Source: Elysia marginata
Taxonomy: Eukaryota; Mollusca; Gastropoda; Plakobranchidae
Reading direction: 5' to 3'
Length of the DNA stretch: 64,000 nucleotides
Assembly: GCA_019649035.1 (NCBI GenBank)
Contig: BMAT01009118.1
Span: forward strand, 676,328-740,327
Shown: piece by piece, positions 1 through 40,139 of the stretch
Position numbering within the stretch: position 1 is the first letter of the stretch
Layout: every line of letters begins with the position of its first letter
Notes under the pieces: model-generated
Databases searched by the model: none
What the model saw: the letters and a program-made list of their open reading frames with translations, nothing else
What the model was told of the DNA's origin: nothing
Position numbers and translations under genes: made by a program

Positions 1-37
<37 letters not shown>

Positions 38-42
38 TACTA
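1..42. repeat. (CTA)n microsatellite
   Basis: The window opens inside a CTA trinucleotide array, which lies in the gene A intron ahead of its first visible exon. The array probably continues to the left of the window. Confidence 0.9.
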
Positions 43-48
43 CAATAA

Positions 49-5795
<5,747 letters not shown>

Positions 5796-6530
5796 GTCTC
5801 CGTCCTTTAGAATTAGGTTTTCACCATCCGCACGAGTCATCATTAGTCTTTAACATCTTGATAATGATATATACGCTACATAAGCCACAAAGTTTCCATT
5901 CCGTGAGGCAGCATCCCTTGTCACCTAGCTTTAACTTTTCTTCATCGGAACCTTTCTGCAAATCTTGATTGATATTTCTGTTATTTATTAAAAGTTAAAG
6001 CCTTTGTTTGTATCCCTGAGGGCATGATCACCTAACACACTGGGTTCTTGTTTTTTTTATACATGACAACCATTCTTTACATTTAGGATAAGTAATTCTC
6101 AGTTAGGTTTCTTGTCTTCATAAACCTTAATTTAAGCTTAACCTGTTACCACTTGAGATCATAAAGCCCATGTCATAAAGCCAAAAGCTTCTGTATTACA
6201 TAGGGAGGTGTTATAATTCAGTGTGCGTGCCTTTCTGTCTATCATCTGGGCCTGCCTTTAAGCTTCATTAGTCCTACACAACATTTAGTGCCAATTTTCT
6301 AGAACAAGGTGTGATTGCCTGTAAACACCTGATGGACAAGAATGGCTGAAATCGTTCTCTAAACTTAAACTTAACTGGTTGATTTTACTTCAGTACGTTT
6401 GCTTTTTGGAATTTGATATTAACGAATTTTTGTAGTAATCTTTTGAGTCAATTACATTGTCAAAATTTGTAATGTGTAATGTTATCTTTAGACTTTTATG
6501 AACACAAATAAATTGCATTGATTTTAAAAC
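5796..6530 (+). other. 3' UTR of gene A with polyadenylation signal
   Basis: After the TAG stop there is no open frame for about 700 bases. A canonical AATAAA lies at 6507-6512, and cleavage would be expected 10-30 bases downstream. The UTR extent is inferred from this signal alone. Confidence 0.6.
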
Positions 6531-7246
6531 GTGTTGCCATTCCTTTTGATGTGTAAATGTTGTTGTAACAGAGTGTAAGTTGGGTGAACATTGCTTAGTT
6601 CTCGAGAAAAGTGGAAAAACAGTGGAGTCATTTTAAAATAAACGTTCCTACAAGAAATAACTCTGACCTATATCTACCTATCAACGCGGAATCATGTATC
6701 CAGGGTGGACTTACAGCATTTACTTCAGCTTCCTATAGTTTTTTTTTATCGTGCTATACAAAGGGGTGCGCAATCAGCAAGAAAGAAAGCAGAAGAGATT
6801 GGTGTTTCCTAAGTTGTGACGATTTCTAAAGTTGTGACGTAGATGTAGATCAGAGCCATTCTCTGGAGGCATGCTATAGTTTATCTTATTCTTATTGTGT
6901 AAGGTAATAATCTAATGTTGAAAAGGGTTTTGTGCATCTGTTCTTTCATGTAGTAAACATGTAGAACTTACATGGTTTCTTTTACTTGTTTTTTGTCTTT
7001 TAAAAATCTACCTTGTTCTCAACGTCACCTACCTTCATTCAAATTTGAGCACCTACACTTTCAGCTTCAGCTTTTAATCGAAGGTAAAGCAAATTTCTTG
7101 GTTTCATATTATGTTGCCGAGAACAACCACTTAAGTGTTTTTAACTGCAGAATAACTTGTAGAGATTTTGTATGAAAAGGTCGTGATGGTGAACAAAGCA
7201 TGTTAGAAACAATTCGATAACCAACTGCCTGGTTGGTTGTTGGATG

Positions 7247-7529
7247 TTTGAATTTTAACGTCTCTTTTTCAACGACAAGGTTATATCAGAGACGGCGCTG
7301 GGGACAATTGAAAACGTGCTGCCACACCGTGATGTAACGAGCGCTTGCACAGTGCACATTATTCTGACACCGGGCGGACAAGACTTAGCACTAAATCCAT
7401 AATGCCAGACCACCAGGCGGATCAGCTGCTAATACCAATTTAAAAGTCCTTGGTTTGACTCGGCCGGGGATCGAACCACACACCTCCCGATCTCTAAGCA
7501 ATGTCTTACCGCTAAGCCACAGAACCTGT
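7247..7529 (-). repeat. tRNA-derived SINE, copy 1
   Basis: On the - strand a tRNA-like head (A box TGGCTTAGCGGTAAG, B box GGTTCGATCCC) is followed by a 200-base body ending in GAGACGTTAAAATTCAAA. A second copy of almost the same length lies at 51842-52134, also on the - strand. The tRNA head has lost tRNA secondary structure beyond its boxes, so this is a SINE and not a tRNA gene. Confidence 0.85.
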
Positions 7530-7849
7530 TAAAACAACAGTCTGAGAAACCCATATGATATTTTATCTTTCTGTTAAACTAAAACCATAATGCTTTGTCA
7601 TTTTCAATGATTTAGTTGATGAAAAAGATAACACCTTGAAGCTGTTGGCTGTGGTGCAAAACATTTATTGTACACAAATCCTGAATTAGGATTACCTTTT
7701 GATCCGTAAGATCATTCTAAAAATTACAATACAATTAATGTTGTACACCTTTATCCGACTATAATAGACAGTGAAAGATCTTGTCGGAATGCTAGAGCGA
7801 TGCGCTTAACTAGCTGCTCCTCTGTAAGTTCAGAGGTACTTTGGTTGGG

Positions 7850-7945
7850 AATGGCCTGTCGGGGAACCCATGTAAAGCGCTTGGAGCATATTATTAGTGG
7901 ATTAGCGCCATATAAAAACGCTCTTTGCTTTACTTTACCTTTTGC
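7850..7945 (+). repeat. Interspersed-repeat tail
   Basis: The stretch GTAAAGCGCTTGGAGCATAT, with AGCGCCATATAAAAACGCTC soon after, resembles the 3' tails of non-autonomous elements common in aquatic animals. Only the tail is recognisable, and the family is not known to me. Confidence 0.45.
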
Positions 7946-10900
7946 ATCAATTTTCCCTCGTTTCTTGTTGCCAATTAAAAAAAAACAGTTGGTCCATTCT
8001 AAGGCCTACAAAACACCGATATTAAGACCTTTTATCTCTGTTCTTTTTTTACAGGAAGTACGAAAATTACAAACAAGTCACGCTAATGTGAGCTGTTTGT
8101 TAGTACCAACAAGCGAAAACAGAATTAATAGATTATATTATCCAAATTATTGGACACTATTCTTTACCAGCACTTGATAAAAAGATATCAAACAGTTTTA
8201 TGACAATTTATTCTAAAAGAGATCATGGACTTAAAAGTAACGCACTTACGAGTTCTAATGACCGTCTTCTTGTTTAATCAAACTTTTAGTTTGCCAATCT
8301 CACTCTTTTGTTTTTATTAATTAACCACTTTTAAAGTTTATTCAATTTTTTTTCTTTAAAGGACTAAATTGTGTGCGCCATTGGTAACTTTCTATAACGG
8401 AGATCTAGATAAAAGTAGGATATTAGGTATCTTAGTACCGAAATGAAATTCTGGATTTGTGTTCTGGTTAGATAAGTTTCGATCATCAGTCTATGCTACA
8501 TGTACATAATGTTATGTATAACAATGGCTATTAAGTATAGGCACATTCCAAAATTTATACCTAGGTAATGGAGACATAAAAGATGTACCGGTGCCAGTAG
8601 AAGAAATGAACCCACATAAGAGGATTTCAGCGAATAGATGAAGCAGCAGTGAAACTTATCGTCACTGTGTTAGCAAAATGGAGTATATCTAATTTTTTGT
8701 AGCTTTCACATAATGGGCCCTTGGAGCTTACGGGCAACTTATTTTTGAAAGTATGCTAGACTCTCTTTATACTTGTTTACGCAATTGAGTTCAGCGATTG
8801 TAAATATTACTTGGGCAATGATATTAGGAAGACAGCAATGTGCGCATTTCAAAATGGTATTTTAGTTTTTTACTAGCGCAGTGACGTTATCAGATTTATT
8901 CGTACAAAAAAAAGTTACCGTAACAATTATTTTTTGTTCTTCTCAAAATACCATGAATGTGGCCAAAATCTTTGCACTCTTTTCATTTTGACTCACGTAT
9001 AGCGGAGGAAGTTTCTGTATATAATCCCAATCTTACCATCATACAAAGAACAAAAAAGAAAAATGATAAAAAGAAATAGAGTTAGGAAGGCTTATAAATC
9101 AACAGTTGACAGAGATATGGATAGACATTTGAATACATAGATTGGCATTTAGTTAAGAGTAAAAAAAGGGGAGCTAAAAAATCGATCAACTCAGAGATAA
9201 TTGGAAAAGCAGAAGGACAGGCTCAATGAAAAAAAAGCATAAATTTGTAAAAGGTTTTGTGCCTACCCATGTCTTTTATCCGCAAAGCAGGTCTACTAGT
9301 TAAGGTAGTGGTTTTGACAAAGATCTATGTCACAACTCAATATCTTCCACCTCTCTTCTTACGGATTTCGTTCCTCTTTGTGTGATACGATTGGAAAATT
9401 TATTACGCAGCTCAAACTAAACGCCCGTAGTCTATAGAGCACTTTTGTTACATAATTTCGGAGCAATAGTGAGAATCATTAAAGCAGAGGTATTGACAAA
9501 ATATATATCAAATAGTTTTGCTCCAAAGGCATTATCACACAATCGCTTTTATAGTACATGTACTAGTAGGGCCTACCATGAAACACAGTCTGTACAAAAT
9601 GCAGAAAATTTTCTTATGGTGATAATTTCCTCATTATTTTGTTAGATGCATTCAATGATTATTCTTTAAAATGTTCATTTGGCACTCTATGTCTATCCTT
9701 GTAAGTTCACCCCATCTGAAATATCTTTAGGTATGATTTAAAATACTCAGGATTGTCCCATGTGGGCAAATATTTTTATGACCAAAGTACCCAGCCAATG
9801 AAAAGCTGACGAGTTTAAGGGCTTTGGAGAATGAAGGGTAAGGAATGGCATGAAAAATTATTCTGAAAGGAAGGCTCAACGATAGTTTGAAACCTTGCTA
9901 TGTCAAAGGTTAGTTTAGAAAACAGTTGTTAAGAACTTGCTAGTTTAAAAGCGTTGTGCAGGCGGAAGGTTAATGGAATCCCGGCTTAAACTTTTAGACT
10001 GGATTCAACCTTTATTAAACTATGCAAAAGAGTGCGTCGAAAAGCCCCAGTTTTAATATTTTACCCCAATCTAACTATCTCCGCGTGAGACACTGCAACC
10101 GAAGTTTTTCTCACTGGCTGTGGCAAAGCGAAGCCTATCGAAGGATATGATAAAGAAGAAGGTAGTAAGTTCTCGCAGAGGCCTAAACTGTAACACTAAA
10201 CTTTACCGCTGGTATTTCGTGTTTACATACAATTAAGAAATGTGTGGAGATGCATCATTTGATGGGCATTAGGCTACTTTTCAAAAGCAAAACAGGCCAG
10301 TCATCTTATGACCATAAATAGCCTTAACTAAAAAAATTGCAAGAGAATATTTTTTCATTATATTTCGGTCGAGGTATGCTCGACAAACTATGTTAGTGAA
10401 ATCTAAGTGTATCTGAGAAGAATTGACCTCAATACAGAGGTCAAGGTAACATCATTAAATAAAAAGCTTAAAAATTGGAATATTAATCAATATCTACAAC
10501 ACTATTGAGAATAGAAGCATAAAATCTTTACCAAATTTTAGAATAAGACAAGGTCAAGAGGTCAACCTACAGTGGAAAAAACGGCAAAAAGCCAAAATTT
10601 GTCACAAAAGTTCCTATCATTGTGCCGTTTTCTGCAAATGTAATTGAGATGAATTGGAACAGACTTTACACCCAGTAACTGCTTGGATAACTGGCAAACT
10701 GTAATACAACCTGCACAGAGACAGCTGCACGTCGTTTGTGTTTCAGCATTTGATGAGCCCTGTACAGTGTACATACATTTCTACACTGCTGAAGGAATAT
10801 GTCCTCGTCTTCTCTGCTAGCGTGGTGGATAAGAAGAATCAAGAGATCCGTGCTATCTTAAACAGCAACAAAAATAGTCACTTTATTTTTTTTTTGCACG

Positions 10901-11878
10901 TTCCTGGGCTTCAGAGACTATCATGCAATACGAGTCATTTCACCGCATACAGCCATACAAATGTTATTTTAGAGCTCAATGCTGAGGAGATAAATGAAGT
11001 GCAGTTTGTGGTTAGGGGTCGAAAGGAAAAAGCCCTTCCTGGTTTGCAGAGTCATATCTGATGTGATATTAAGTGAACATCAGTGACGTGGTCAACTTCC
11101 TTTTGTTTTATGCATATAATTTAAAATGATATCTTTTGTGGATGTACCTGACCCGTAGTTAACAAAGGCGACAATAGGGCTTCTGAATCGCTGTCGCACA
11201 TAGCCCATGTATTTTTTAATGACAGAAACATACGTGAATACACGTGCTAACGGAATCTTCTGAAGAAGAGCTCCTCACCAGTGAATACGAATTTTGGCAT
11301 ATCGGTAGAAATGATTTTCGTCTTCAAGAAGTGCTCCGTTAAATTGTCGGAGTAAGATAGTAGAAAAAAAGAGGTGCTTGACAAATCGTATTTGAAGACA
11401 TCACTTTTGTGATAAAATGATTATTTCCACTTCAGCAGATAAAGGTTGCTGAAACATTGAGCATAGCTGTGTTATTTGGAAGTCGTTATGATGACTTGGT
11501 TTTTGCTCTTTTGAAGCTGTGGTCTTCTCTATATCCTGTCAATTTTTTCCAATACAGCATCTCCAGATTCTTAAAGGTGTAGAGTTAGGCGGTTGATTGA
11601 AAGTTTTAACACGCGACATGACCTAAAGAAATCAGTGAAAACAGCTACGATAAGCTTATGAGACGATAGTAAAGTATCACCAGTTAAACGGCTGGCGACC
11701 AGAAAGTGGTAGGTGCATACTCTTGTATTTGGAGTTCAACAGACAACACTGCGCGCTAGGATGTTATGTACATTTTCATACAACTGTTTTAGTTAACGGT
11801 CCTTATAGTTTGCTTGCAGTTTCATATATAAATTTGATATCACAATTACCTCAGCCATTATTGGTACTTTCGCTATGT

Positions 11879-11888
11879 ATCATCATCG

Positions 11889-11931
<43 letters not shown>

Positions 11932-11932
11932 A
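11879..11932. repeat. (ATC)n microsatellite
   Basis: A nearly pure CATCAT array of about 18 units. It reads as poly-Ile or poly-His in open frames, which should not be taken as coding. Confidence 0.95.
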
Positions 11933-12272
11933 TGCAATAATGGCTTAACTATTGTTTTGCCTTTGTCATCATGTCATTATGATGTACTTAACACTAGCCA
12001 TGTCTTCTTTATAGCCCATGCAATGTCTAACTTTGTTTTAGACACCTCTTATCTTAGAGAATCGATAATATCGCGGGTTGGGCTTAATTTTTTACTAGAC
12101 TACTAGATTATTCTACCAGACTTTAACTAGAGTGAATTCTTGTATGTGGAATAGCAAACATGCAGTAACCTATATGGATCTGCGTACAATAATACTGTTT
12201 TTTCTTTGCTGCATCAACCCACGCTAGCAACCCAAAGATAGGTTGCTATTTGTTACTTTGAAAGGAGATTCA

Positions 12273-12413
12273 AGCAGGTTGATGCATAAGACCTCAGATT
12301 GACGGCAAAATTGTTGCAAGTTGATGCATAAGGCCTTAGGTTGAGTGCAGAATCGTTGCAGGTTGATGCGTAAGGGGTTTATTGCGCGTAATTGTCGTAG
12401 GTTGGTGTGTAAG
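12273..12413. repeat. Degenerate minisatellite, about 42 bp unit
   Basis: The motif AGGTTGATGCATAAGGCCTT recurs at about 42-base spacing, three full units and a partial fourth, with growing divergence to the right. It directly precedes the 10-bp array. Confidence 0.7.
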
Positions 12414-12432
12414 AGCGGTGCTACTTTCTCTC

Positions 12433-12595
12433 GAAATCACTAGGAATCACTTGGAATCACTAGGAATCAGTTAGAATCACTAAGAATCAATCACTTGGAA
12501 TCACTTAGAATTATCAGCAATTACTCTAGGAATCATTTGGAATCACTGAGAATTACTAGGAATCACTAGGAATCACCAGGAATCCTTCGAAATAC
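12433..12595 (+). repeat. 10-bp minisatellite, forward array
   Basis: About 15 imperfect units of AATCACTAGG / AATCACTTGG run head to tail, led by GTGCTACTTTCTCTCGAA from 12418. The inverted form of the array lies at 16256-16385, and the GTGCTACTTT leader recurs in direct orientation at 16386. Confidence 0.85.
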
Positions 12596-12781
12596 ACTTA
12601 CCAAATTTTGCACAGACTGTCTAGAAACCAGTAGTAGAAAGCCCTTGGAGTATCTAAAAAGTCCTTGAAATCCTTTCGTATACCTCGAAAGACATTTAGG
12701 CCTACTTAGCAATCAATGTAAGTCTCAGAAGGTCATAAACCTACCTCTATCTTTACCGGCTATACCGTTTTCTGACAAAGC

Positions 12782-12845
12782 AAGAAGAAGAAGAAGAAGA
12801 AGAAGAAGAAGAAGAAGAAGAAGAAGAAGAAGAAGAAAAAGGAGA
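12782..12845. repeat. (GAA)n microsatellite
   Basis: A pure AAG/GAA array of about 19 units followed by a purine-rich GAGAGA tract. Confidence 0.95.
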
Positions 12846-13179
12846 AGAAGAATAGAGAGAAAGAGAGAGGGAGGGAGGAAGAGGAAGATGTAAGCAACTT
12901 AGACTCTTATTATACTTTATTTTGTTCAATAGCTTGGTGTAGCCACTTAGACGTTATTAGCGTTGTTGTAAACCGCCTCAGGGAGTTGTATTGCGGCTGG
13001 CAATGATTTTCCCATTGTCTTATTGTGACGTCACCAGTTGTCCCACCTAGGCAACTTTTTTAGATCACTGCTTCTCGATGAGGCTTTTTGTACTTTCTAC
13101 TTTTTCTTATTAAATAAATATAGCATAGTTGACAAACACCTTTTGAGATACCACCATTTCTGTTTTTTTCAAACTTCTT

Positions 13180-13469
13180 TCTCCAACTCTCTGTCCTTCC
13201 ACCTTACTCTTTTGCTTTCTATATACCTATTTATGCCCTTATCTCCGTCTCTGTCTATGTCTTTTATCAGCCTTTCTCTGTCTCTCAGCCCCTCTACGCC
13301 TACCCATCTGTCTCTGCCATTCATCGCTGCCTCTCTTTCCATCTGTGCTTCTCTCTGTCTTTCTCAGTCTGTCTCTCCGTTATTGTGTCTCTCTATGCAT
13401 TTCTTTATCTCTGTTTATGTTTCTGAGTTTCCTCTATTCTTCTTTCAGTCTATCCCTATGTTTCCGTGA

Positions 13470-13515
<46 letters not shown>

Positions 13516-13640
13516 CTGTGTCTTTTTTTCTGTCTTCTTTCTCTGTTTTAGTATGATCTGTGTTTACTCTTCCTCTCTCTGAGCCTCTCCCTTTCTTTGC
13601 CTTTCTCAGTCTCTCTATGCCTTATGCAGTCTCTGTGTGT
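13180..13640. repeat. CT-rich tract with pure (CT)n core at 13468-13513
   Basis: About 450 bases dominated by TCTCTGTCT-like sequence with a pure CT core. Several Ser/Leu-rich open frames run through it in all phases, as expected of a repeat and not of a gene. Confidence 0.9.
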
Positions 13641-14030
13641 CTCTCAATCTACCGAAGCAAAAAAAAAAAACCAATTAATTTTCAAGAATGGTTAAAAACC
13701 TTCCCCATACGACGTGGGTCGAAAACGACCCATGGGCTTCTAAAATATCTGTTACTTGGCCCTCAGTAGGTCATATACCGCATCGCCCGATGTAATCTAA
13801 ATTTATCAAATTCCTCAACATGTCATCAGATCAGTTTTCAAATTGAGCGCATTTTTTTCTTTACTGCTGTTTTCATACACAATGTTTTCAAGCATCACAA
13901 TCCATCGACTTTGAGCAGACTGTTTACGTTGGTAAGTGTACAGAAATATTGTTTCAAACCGGAAATGACAACCACAACTACTAATAATAATATAATAATA
14001 ATAAATGACTTTTTTACTACTACTACTACT

Positions 14031-14798
14031 NNNNNNNNNNNNNNNNNNNNNNNNNNNNNNNNNNNNNNNNNNNNNNNNNNNNNNNNNNNNNNNNNNNNNN
14101 NNNNNNNNNNNNNNNNNNNNNNNNNNNNNNNNNNNNNNNNNNNNNNNNNNNNNNNNNNNNNNNNNNNNNNNNNNNNNNNNNNNNNNNNNNNNNNNNNNNN
14201 NNNNNNNNNNNNNNNNNNNNNNNNNNNNNNNNNNNNNNNNNNNNNNNNNNNNNNNNNNNNNNNNNNNNNNNNNNNNNNNNNNNNNNNNNNNNNNNNNNNN
14301 NNNNNNNNNNNNNNNNNNNNNNNNNNNNNNNNNNNNNNNNNNNNNNNNNNNNNNNNNNNNNNNNNNNNNNNNNNNNNNNNNNNNNNNNNNNNNNNNNNNN
14401 NNNNNNNNNNNNNNNNNNNNNNNNNNNNNNNNNNNNNNNNNNNNNNNNNNNNNNNNNNNNNNNNNNNNNNNNNNNNNNNNNNNNNNNNNNNNNNNNNNNN
14501 NNNNNNNNNNNNNNNNNNNNNNNNNNNNNNNNNNNNNNNNNNNNNNNNNNNNNNNNNNNNNNNNNNNNNNNNNNNNNNNNNNNNNNNNNNNNNNNNNNNN
14601 NNNNNNNNNNNNNNNNNNNNNNNNNNNNNNNNNNNNNNNNNNNNNNNNNNNNNNNNNNNNNNNNNNNNNNNNNNNNNNNNNNNNNNNNNNNNNNNNNNNN
14701 NNNNNNNNNNNNNNNNNNNNNNNNNNNNNNNNNNNNNNNNNNNNNNNNNNNNNNNNNNNNNNNNNNNNNNNNNNNNNNNNNNNNNNNNNNNNNNNNNN
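14031..14798. other. Assembly gap, 768 N
   Basis: A run of N begins directly after a CTA/ACT trinucleotide array at about 14017-14030, which is a likely reason the assembly broke here. Apparent open frames across the gap are artefacts. Confidence 0.99.
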
Positions 14799-15477
14799 AT
14801 ATGAATGTATCTACTAAATCTAGGCCTATCTGGAATGAAAAAGACAGAAAAAGAATGACTTATCTTCTTTCCAGCGTAGATCTCGTAAACAAGGAAGCGC
14901 AAACGCATCAAGATGACAAACATAGTAGAGAAGTGGCGCAAAATAGTGCCGTACATAAAAACTCGTAGGAAAATTCAGTTTTGACGCATAGCCGAAGAGT
15001 GTGCAATAACAAAAGTTTGAGACCAAAATAGACCTTAATAATACAGACTAGAGGATGAACTCTATACCTATTAGCAATGAAAGGAAAGAGAGAATGGAGG
15101 GTTTACGACACAACTAAAGGGTTAAGACCATATTAAAGATATTGATAAACATACGATACCAAGAGCTTACAATGCGACCGACAAAAAAGACAAAGACAAA
15201 AGAGGAGAAAAAAAAAGAAGTAAATAATGAGTAAGCTAGGAAAAAGTTTAGTCCACGCAAAAGACAATGGATACTTTGGAGGAAGAAAGCAATACCAAAG
15301 GGTTCAAATTTGGCAGTAGAAGGCCACAACTAGAAAAAGACCTGGGTGGTGATAAAAAAAGATTATAGCTCCGGCCTAATTAAAAAAATGATAAAATAAA
15401 TAAATAGATGGTAAATAAAGTAATGATACTACTTGCCAGCACCGATTTATTTGTGGGGAAAATATGTTGAACATTCA

Positions 15478-16255
15478 TCCCCTCAGGTGCTAAAGTACCC
15501 AGTTAAAAAATAAGCCTTTGCTCACAATCAAACCGTGACTTGGCACTACATCTCGAAGAACGCAAATCTAGCACTTCCATGTCAGTACAGCCTTGGTGGC
15601 CAGAAGAGCGAAAATGTAGAGAGACGGGTTTATGAATCCCGTTTTGTACATCGCGCAAATGTTCGCTAAATTGGGTCGCCAGATTGCGGCCAGTTTCCTC
15701 AATATATACCATGTCGCATCTCTTACAGACAATAGCATATAATTTACTAGGTTGCGACTAGTGCAGGTAAATGAGTCAGCAGCGGTGAAAACATCACGAG
15801 GCGTGTTGATTTCACTAAAATGTGACACATAAATACAAGTTTTACACCTAGGTCTCCTGCAAGGTCGGGTTCCTGAGTCATGAGACGCAGAGATCCGACT
15901 GCAAACCAGTATGTCGCGAATGTTTTTCGCTCTTCTGTACACATCAAGAGGAGGCTCACCAAAAACCTCACGAGCATCGGGGTCAGCTTGAAGAATACTA
16001 AGATTGTTGAGGACAATCTTACGAGCGACCAGATTATGAGGGTGGTAGGTCATGATGAGCTTAGTGCGTTGAGAGGATTGTTCAGGCTTAGGTATATGAG
16101 CGTCAGTCTTACTTATTTTAGATACCCTGTTTCACAGTATCTCCAGAGGATAGCCACACGAAACCGCGCATTCTCAAACACTGTTCCTGAAAGTCATGGT
16201 CATCTTGACAAAGCCGACAAAGGCGGAGCATTTGAGAGAGTGGAATAAACCTCTT
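15478..16255 (-). mobile_element. Penelope-like retroelement fragment (3' part, broken)
   Basis: On the - strand the segment encodes, in order, the RT-to-endonuclease linker typical of Penelope-like elements (TYHPHNL, EPPLDVYRRAKNIRDIL), a Cys-rich stretch (PRCKTC), and the GIY-YIG endonuclease region (ETGR, EHLRDV, PVSLHF, EQRLIF). The reverse-transcriptase core is missing, so the copy is 5'-truncated. The reading frame is broken in at least two places, so this is an old, dead copy. Its 5'-truncated end abuts the inverted 10-bp array at 16256. Family assignment is confident; clade is not. Confidence 0.85.
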
Positions 16256-16427
16256 GATTTCTAGTGTTTCTTAATACTTTTCAGTGATTCTTAGTGATTC
16301 CAAGAGTAACTGCTAGTGATTCCTTGTGATTTCAAGTGATTCCTAGTGATCCCTAGTGAATCCAAGTGATTCCTAGTGAGTCCTAGGGGTGCTACTTTTC
16401 CTCAAAATCACTAGGAATCACTTGGAA
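16256..16427 (-). repeat. 10-bp minisatellite, inverted array plus leader of a forward copy
   Basis: From 16256 to 16385 the units read CCTAGTGATT / CCAAGTGATT, the reverse complement of the array at 12433-12595. From 16386 the forward leader GTGCTACTTTTCCTCAAAA and two to three forward units follow, matching 12418-12459. Confidence 0.8.
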
Positions 16428-18159
16428 ATTCCTTTTGCTAGTCTCATTTTAGATTTCGAACAAGATTATTTGATATAGGTTTAGTTCTGAAACATTTTAT
16501 TTAACCTCAAAGTCTGACATGACATCGCTTCCGACACGTCACACGACATTTTGTCACAGGCACCTCATTGTTCATTTGGTATCTACAAAACAATCAGGAC
16601 ATACATCTCACGTTTTACTACAATCCAAAGCAACAATAATTTAGAAGCAGTTGAATTTTTATTGATATAATTCTGTATTTATTGCATAGTAACAGTAAAA
16701 GTACAAACACACGAAATGAAAAATTAACCAGTTAAACGTTTATATGTAGAAAGATTTCAACATTGATACTAGTATAAAAACTGTTTGTTGGGAATTTGCA
16801 TCATGTCATAATAATGGCACTTAGAATGTCTTGATTTTTTTAAATAAAGAAACCATGGGAAGCAAAGGCTCCAAAACAAATATATTTTGAAGATTTCTTA
16901 TATGTAATATATACAGCTATTCTAAATAGCCACTGATTGTTCACCAAGGGAGTGACATGAAAGGGAGTGGGGTTGGAAAGGTACATAATTATGAATTTTC
17001 TTAATTTTAAAAAAATATACATGTATAAGCTTTTTAGAAAGTTGTCAACTAACTTTTATAGACTTTAACACATATTTTTGAAAAAAAAGATGACTTTTTT
17101 TTTACAAGTGACTAATTTCCAAGACAGGATTAGAGATTTTAATTTTCCTTAAATTGCATGAATCTTTGAGGTTTCTCCCCATTCAAAGCTTATTTCAATA
17201 TTTTAAGTATGACATTAGTCCTCCAGTATTTTGGTAGTCATTCTGGTGCTGAAATACTGAAATCAGTACTGACTGGCACCTCTGCTGCAAGACTGCAATG
17301 GCAGATAAGGCAAGAAAATTCATCAATTCTGCTTTGTAAGTCGAAGTTACACTTGTTATAATGTTTATAATGTTAATCAATCAAGAGGAGAGATATATGC
17401 GCCCACCCATCAATCTTTTCACTACTCTTTAACATGTACTTATCCTATCCCCCCCTCCCCTCCATCCACGACAACACACACACACATATACAAAAATTTT
17501 TAGTAGAAAAGCATATGAAGGATTTAATTACAATAAATTGCCTATGTATCAGCTGTTTCAAAATAAGACCCAGGGATACCCTTAAGGAATATTAAAATGA
17601 AATAGATAAAGCATGAAGATGGAGAATTTCATAGCTTATAATAATATGTCAAGTTTCAATAACACATGCAGGAACTTTCATCCAATATTCATGATCTTCG
17701 ATGCTGGGAATAAACATGCTAAGGTTTTAAAGATCATGTAGTTCACTGATGTTTGACACTATGGTAGATTTCAATTTTTAATACTGAGAGTTATAATGAC
17801 AAAGTATATGTCAGGAAATTGGCTTTTCAATCGATAAAGTACACCTAAAATTTTACTCATGAACCATTCATTTTATCACAGATCCAATTAAAATATATGA
17901 AAACAAAAACTACAATCAAAACACATGTCATATAAAATAAAATTTCACCTCTGTTAGTCAAAAACAGCAAAAAAATTTTGTCATCATTTTCTTTTCTAAT
18001 ATTCAATATTCTTAAGAACAGGTGACAGGAAGGTCAAGAACAGTGTCGTGAGTTCTATTGTAGTGCTAATAACAAGAGCCGTGTGAGTAAAAAACTAAAG
18101 TCATGCTGCTGCATTTGGATAAAACCCTGTATTGCGATAGAGTGGGCACAATACTGCAT

Positions 18160-18165
18160 TTTATT
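18160..18165 (-). terminator. Candidate polyadenylation signal of gene B
   Basis: AATAAA on the - strand, about 130 bases after the gene B stop codon. Further AATAAA motifs lie near 16650-16680, so the 3' end is not settled. Confidence 0.4.
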
Positions 18166-18293
18166 TGCCCACGATAGTGGGAACAAGGAATGGACACTTT
18201 GGTTTGGGTGAAGGAAAGAAGTCAAGAATTATGCTGCGTTGATAAAGACTGGCCTAGGTGATGAAAATTATTTGAACCTAAAAAACTGGAGGT

Positions 18294-40123
<21,830 letters not shown>

Positions 40124-40131
40124 CTTGACAC
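40124..40131 (-). other. Probable 5' UTR splice acceptor just before the gene B start codon
   Basis: Upstream of the ATG the - strand reads TTCTTATTTATTATTATAG then GTGTCAAG and ATG. This looks like a splice acceptor, so the first, non-coding exon and promoter probably lie farther upstream (higher coordinates). A possible donor, AAGAAGGTGTGTTAC, is seen on the - strand near 43910 but cannot be proved. Confidence 0.4.
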
Positions 40132-40139
40132 CTATAATA

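Larger units (their letters stand above)
6531..18159. other. Intergenic region between convergent genes A and B
   Basis: No host exon with family similarity and good splice borders is visible here. The region holds the SINE at 7247-7529, a repeat tail near 7850, ATC, GAA and CT microsatellites, the minisatellites at 12.3-12.6 kb, an assembly gap and the Penelope-like fragment. From about 8200 to 11870, and from 16430 to 18150, it is AT-rich sequence in which I recognise nothing. Confidence 0.65.

Noticed and set aside
7440-7529. Possible tRNA gene from clear A and B boxes
   Set aside because: No cloverleaf can be drawn and the block continues into a SINE body found in a second copy.
7800-8177. 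125-codon + strand open frame
   Set aside because: It overlaps an interspersed-repeat tail and shows no protein-family features.
10738-11061. 107-codon + strand open frame
   Set aside because: No recognisable domain, no splice context and composition like its AT-rich surroundings.
13038-13769. Ser/Leu-rich open frames in the CT tract
   Set aside because: Low-complexity CT repeat reads open in several phases; not a gene.
13895-14956. Long open frames spanning 13.9-14.96 kb on both strands
   Set aside because: They run through the 768-base N gap and consist almost entirely of unknown residues.
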